NCBI GenBank assembly: GCA_012026715.1
Contig: VEPB01000173.1
Span: forward strand, 1 to 25,584
Reading direction: 5' to 3'
DNA from: Methylococcaceae bacterium
Lineage (GTDB): Bacteria > Pseudomonadota > Gammaproteobacteria > Methylococcales > Methylococcaceae
Length of the DNA stretch: 25,584 bases
Part shown: positions 23,065 through 25,584 of the stretch, in pieces
How the letters are laid out: each line of letters begins with the position of its first letter
Position numbering within the stretch: position 1 is the stretch's first letter
Notes under the pieces: generated by a model
Seen by the model: only the letters and a program-made list of their open reading frames with translations
What the model was told of the DNA's origin: nothing
Databases searched by the model: none
Translations under genes and position numbers: made by a program

Positions 23065-25584
23065 CTACAGCAAGAAATCCGTCGCCATCACCGAGTTGAC
23101 TCCGGTCAAGGCAATGGCCATGTCGGCGGTGCCGTCACCGTTACTGTCGGCATACACGACCCCCGCGCTGAATCTCACCTGCGCCACACCACCGCCGGAA
23201 AATGCGTCGGAGCCGATAAAGGCGAAACCCTGATCTCCAGCCAAGACCGGATCCGTATCGATGTTCACTAAACTGATTTTATCCACGCCGCTGGTGAAAT
23301 CCTCGATCTCTTCGGTGAGCCCGAAAGCGGCGTCGGCATCGCTGGTGCCGCCGTAAATAAACGTATCCTTACCCAGGCCGCCTCGCAGTTCATCCGCGCC
23401 ACCGGAGCCAACGATGGCATCGGCCCCGCCCAAACCGTCGATCTCGTTTCCGGCAGCATCGCCAATCAGACCATCGTCCCAATTTTCGCTGCCGATGACA
23501 TTTTCGAATCCGCTGAGTTGATCGACCCCCGCGCCGAATTCGCTCTGGCCGACAGTCAGATCCACGTAGACGAAGCTGGCGGCATCCCGATAACTGACAC
23601 TGTCGACGCCGGCTCCGCCATCCAGCACGTCGTCGCCCCCGGCGCCTTCGATCACGTCATCGCCACCGCGGCCCTCGATGACGTTGACGTTTCCATCTCC
23701 CGTGAGAGTATCCCCAAAGGAGGAACTGCCCGTGATGTCTTCGATGGCGATCAGGACATCGCTGCCGGCCGCGCCGGCCGCCGTGCCTGTTGCCAGGTTT
23801 ACCGTAACCGAGCCATTCGCCCCTTCCCAGGCCGCGCAATCCTGACCGGCACCGCCATCCAGGGTGTCGCTGCCCGCCCCCCCGCGCAACAGATCGTCGC
23901 CTCCCCAGCCTTGCAGGATGTTATCGCCGGCATCACCCGACAGGGTGTCGCCATAGGTCGAACTGCCGATCACTTTTTCGAATCCTGCCAAGGTATCCGT
24001 GCCGTCGGCACCGGTCGCAGCACCGCTGGCCAGATCGACCGTGATCGAACCCGGTGCGAAGAAGTAACTGACCCAGTCGCTGCCTTGCCCGCCCGTCAGC
24101 GTGTCATTGCCGCCGCCACCGCTGACGATATCGTCGCCTTCGCGCCCTTCGAGGGATTCCGCCCCGTCGAAACCAAACAGGGAATCGCCGTAGCCGCTGC
24201 CGATCACCGCTTCGATGCTTTTCAGCGTATCACTGCCTTCGCTGCTGATCGCGGTTCCAGTGGCCAGGTCCACGGTGACACGCGCGCCTGCCTCGGCATA
24301 GGTGGCGGTATCGAAGCCACTACCGCCGCTGAGGGTGTCGTCCCCCAACCTGAGGGTGTCGTCCCCCAACCCACTCCGTAACACATCGTCACCGCCTTTG
24401 CCTTCGAGGCGATTGGACAACCCGTTTCCGGTGAGGGTGTCGCCGTAGCCATCGGAACCTTCAACGTTCTCGATCGAGACCAGCAGGTCCGTGCCTCCTT
24501 CGCCGGTAGCCACTCCCGACGCGAGATTTACGACGACGGCTGCGGAAGAAAGCAGCCAGCTCGCCGTATCGGTGCCGCTACCGCCATCCACGGTATCGTC
24601 GCCCTGCCCGCCCCGGAGAACATCGTCGCCCCCGTTCCCCATCAGCTTATTGTCGGCGTCGTCCCCGATCAGCGTATCTCCGTAGTTACTGCCGCTGAGA
24701 TCCTCGATATCGCCCAAGGTATCGTTGCCGTCGGCCCCGTTGGCGGTACCAGCGCTCAGATTCGCCGTTATCGCGCCGGTCGCGGATCGATAGCTGGCCT
24801 CGTCGACGCCCTCGCCCCCGAACAGGATGTCATCGCCTACGCCGCCGCTCAACGTATCGTTATCCCCCTCGCCGGACAGGTGGTCATTGCCCTCGCCGCC
24901 TTCCAGGATGTTGGCGAAACCATCGCCATACAGCCAGTCCGTATAGGCGGTGCCGGTCAGATTTTCGATGCTCCAAAGCTCGTCCATTCCAGCGCCTTGG
25001 GTGTTTTGCGGCGCTTCGGCGTATTTCAGGGAAATCAGCACCCAATGGGTGGCAGAGGCATAGCTGGCGGTATCCGAACCCGATCCGCCGCTGATGAGGT
25101 CATCGTCCGGCCCACCCTCCAGAATATCGTCGCCGGTATCCGCCAACAGCGCATCGTCGCCGGAGCCACCCACGAGGGTGTCATTGCCCTCCCCATCGAG
25201 GATCGTGTCTTTGTCATCCCCGCCGTCGAGCAGGTCATTGCCATCGCCGCCTCGCAGATCGTCGATACCGCCCTTGCCTTGGATGACGTCGTCGCCGTCC
25301 CAACCGTCGAGCACATTGGCACGGGCGTCCCCATAGATGTGGTCGTCATCCGCTCCGCCCAGCACGTTCTCGATGCCGTCGATCGTGTCGCGATCACCGT
25401 TGGATTCGTCCGCGTAGCCGGCCGCCAAGTCGATCGTGACCGGTTTGTTGAGATCGACATATGCCACTGCATCGGTCCCGGTTCCACCGTGGACGGTGTC
25501 TCTGCCGGGACCGGGATAAATCGCATCGTTCCCGTCGTCACCCTTGAACAGGTCATTGCCTCCGTCGCCCAGCAAGGTCACGTC
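23065..25584 (-). CDS. RTX-type calcium-binding repeat protein, C-terminal part (partial)
   Basis: At least 839 codons are visible and the frame is open to the right edge, so the start lies outside. The protein consists of RTX nonapeptides (G-G-x-G-x-D-x-L/I-x) arranged in eight larger units of about 78-130 residues. Each larger unit has a beta-rich stretch (DTASY-x-x-A-x-x-x-V-T-V-N/D-L-A-x-G), then DTL-x-x-IE-x-V-x-G-S, then several nonapeptides. The last ~100 residues (KDTFIYGG, EEIEDFTSGVDKISLVNID, ending VMATDFLL) are like the C-terminal serralysin-type secretion domain. It is probably exported by a type I secretion system and folds on binding calcium outside. No enzyme domain is in view, and the secretion genes are not in the window. 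Base composition looks less GC-rich than the housekeeping genes. Confidence 0.9.
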   Translation of the reverse strand, partial: DVTLLGDGGNDLFKGDDGNDAIYPGPGRDTVHGGTGTDAVAYVDLNKPVTIDLAAGYADESNGDRDTIDGIENVLGGADDDHIYGDARANVLDGWDGDDVIQGKGGIDDLRGGDGNDLLDGGDDKDTILDGEGNDTLVGGSGDDALLADTGDDILEGGPDDDLISGGSGSDTASYASATHWVLISLKYAEAPQNTQGAGMDELWSIENLTGTAYTDWLYGDGFANILEGGEGNDHLSGEGDNDTLSGGVGDDILFGGEGVDEASYRSATGAITANLSAGTANGADGNDTLGDIEDLSGSNYGDTLIGDDADNKLMGNGGDDVLRGGQGDDTVDGGSGTDTASWLLSSAAVVVNLASGVATGEGGTDLLVSIENVEGSDGYGDTLTGNGLSNRLEGKGGDDVLRSGLGDDTLRLGDDTLSGGSGFDTATYAEAGARVTVDLATGTAISSEGSDTLKSIEAVIGSGYGDSLFGFDGAESLEGREGDDIVSGGGGNDTLTGGQGSDWVSYFFAPGSITVDLASGAATGADGTDTLAGFEKVIGSSTYGDTLSGDAGDNILQGWGGDDLLRGGAGSDTLDGGAGQDCAAWEGANGSVTVNLATGTAAGAAGSDVLIAIEDITGSSSFGDTLTGDGNVNVIEGRGGDDVIEGAGGDDVLDGGAGVDSVSYRDAASFVYVDLTVGQSEFGAGVDQLSGFENVIGSENWDDGLIGDAAGNEIDGLGGADAIVGSGGADELRGGLGKDTFIYGGTSDADAAFGLTEEIEDFTSGVDKISLVNIDTDPVLAGDQGFAFIGSDAFSGGGVAQVRFSAGVVYADSNGDGTADMAIALTGVNSVMATDFLL
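24329..24370. repeat. Perfect 21-bp tandem duplication in the RTX gene
   Basis: Two identical 21-base units (24329-24349 and 24350-24370) each read CTGAGGGTGTCGTCCCCCAA plus C on the plus strand. In the protein this gives GDDTLRLGDDTLSGG in the fourth larger unit, seven residues more than the canonical spacing. Confidence 0.9.

Noticed and set aside
23518..24381. A 287-residue plus-strand open frame opposite the RTX gene
   Set aside because: It mirrors the RTX repeats in antisense and has no ribosome-binding site or recognisable domain.
23065..25584. Regularly spaced short DNA repeats that might look like a CRISPR or tandem array
   Set aside because: They encode RTX nonapeptides in a continuous frame, vary in sequence and have no unique spacers.

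Overview
The window comes from a GC-rich gammaproteobacterial chromosome. The housekeeping blocks (aat–bpt–infA beside clpA–clpS, a Nudix gene–mnmA–purB, lolA–rarA, birA–coaX–SPOR, and a LexA with an E. coli-like SOS box) are gammaproteobacterial. A methanotroph-like lineage (Methylococcales or a relative) is my best guess, from the SmbP-like protein, HoxX, the CxxCH membrane protein and the general style. This is inference and no marker gene settles it. No rRNA, tRNA, CRISPR array or complete insertion sequence was seen.

Layout. 1–116: 3' end of an FtsH-like protease gene. 133–2556 (minus): a beta-propeller-like repeat protein followed by a TPR–glycosyltransferase, probably one operon. 2756–3226: an exported Sel1-repeat protein. 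3227–3771: a long non-coding stretch with about 103-bp stem-loop repeats. 3772–4243: two tiny convergent lipoprotein genes. 4301–5581: an SOS operon, lexA–imuA, behind a perfect LexA box. 5656–9992: N-degron and translation genes, aat–bpt–infA on plus meeting clpS–clpA on minus. 10088–10840 (minus): a four-helix membrane protein with a c-type haem motif. 10955–15932: Nudix hydrolase, mnmA, purB, lolA, rarA, all plus and closely spaced. 16096–19161: PilZ protein, birA, coaX, SPOR protein. 19185–20201 (minus): haem A synthase. 20437–20766: histidine-rich SmbP-like protein. 20949–22744 (minus): hoxX, broken by an apparent one-base deletion. 23065 to the right edge (minus): the C-terminal part of a very long RTX calcium-binding repeat protein.

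How the genes fit together. Aat and Bpt add destabilising N-terminal residues, ClpS recognises them and ClpA unfolds the substrate, so all tiers of the bacterial N-degron pathway except ClpP lie in one 4.3-kb block. LexA and ImuA form an SOS unit, but the usual partners imuB and dnaE2 do not follow. BirA, CoaX and the SPOR protein overlap by a few bases and are probably translationally coupled. The right end (about 19.2–25.6 kb) is more accessory: a haem A synthase of unusual type, a metal-binding protein, an orphan hydrogenase-maturation gene and a secreted repeat protein.

The observations I rate highest are the non-coding stem-loop repeat array at 3443–3691 and the hoxX frameshift at about 22149. 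Next come the SOS promoter palindrome, the haem A synthase with Asn in place of a usual haem-ligand His, and a perfect 21-bp tandem duplication inside the RTX gene.
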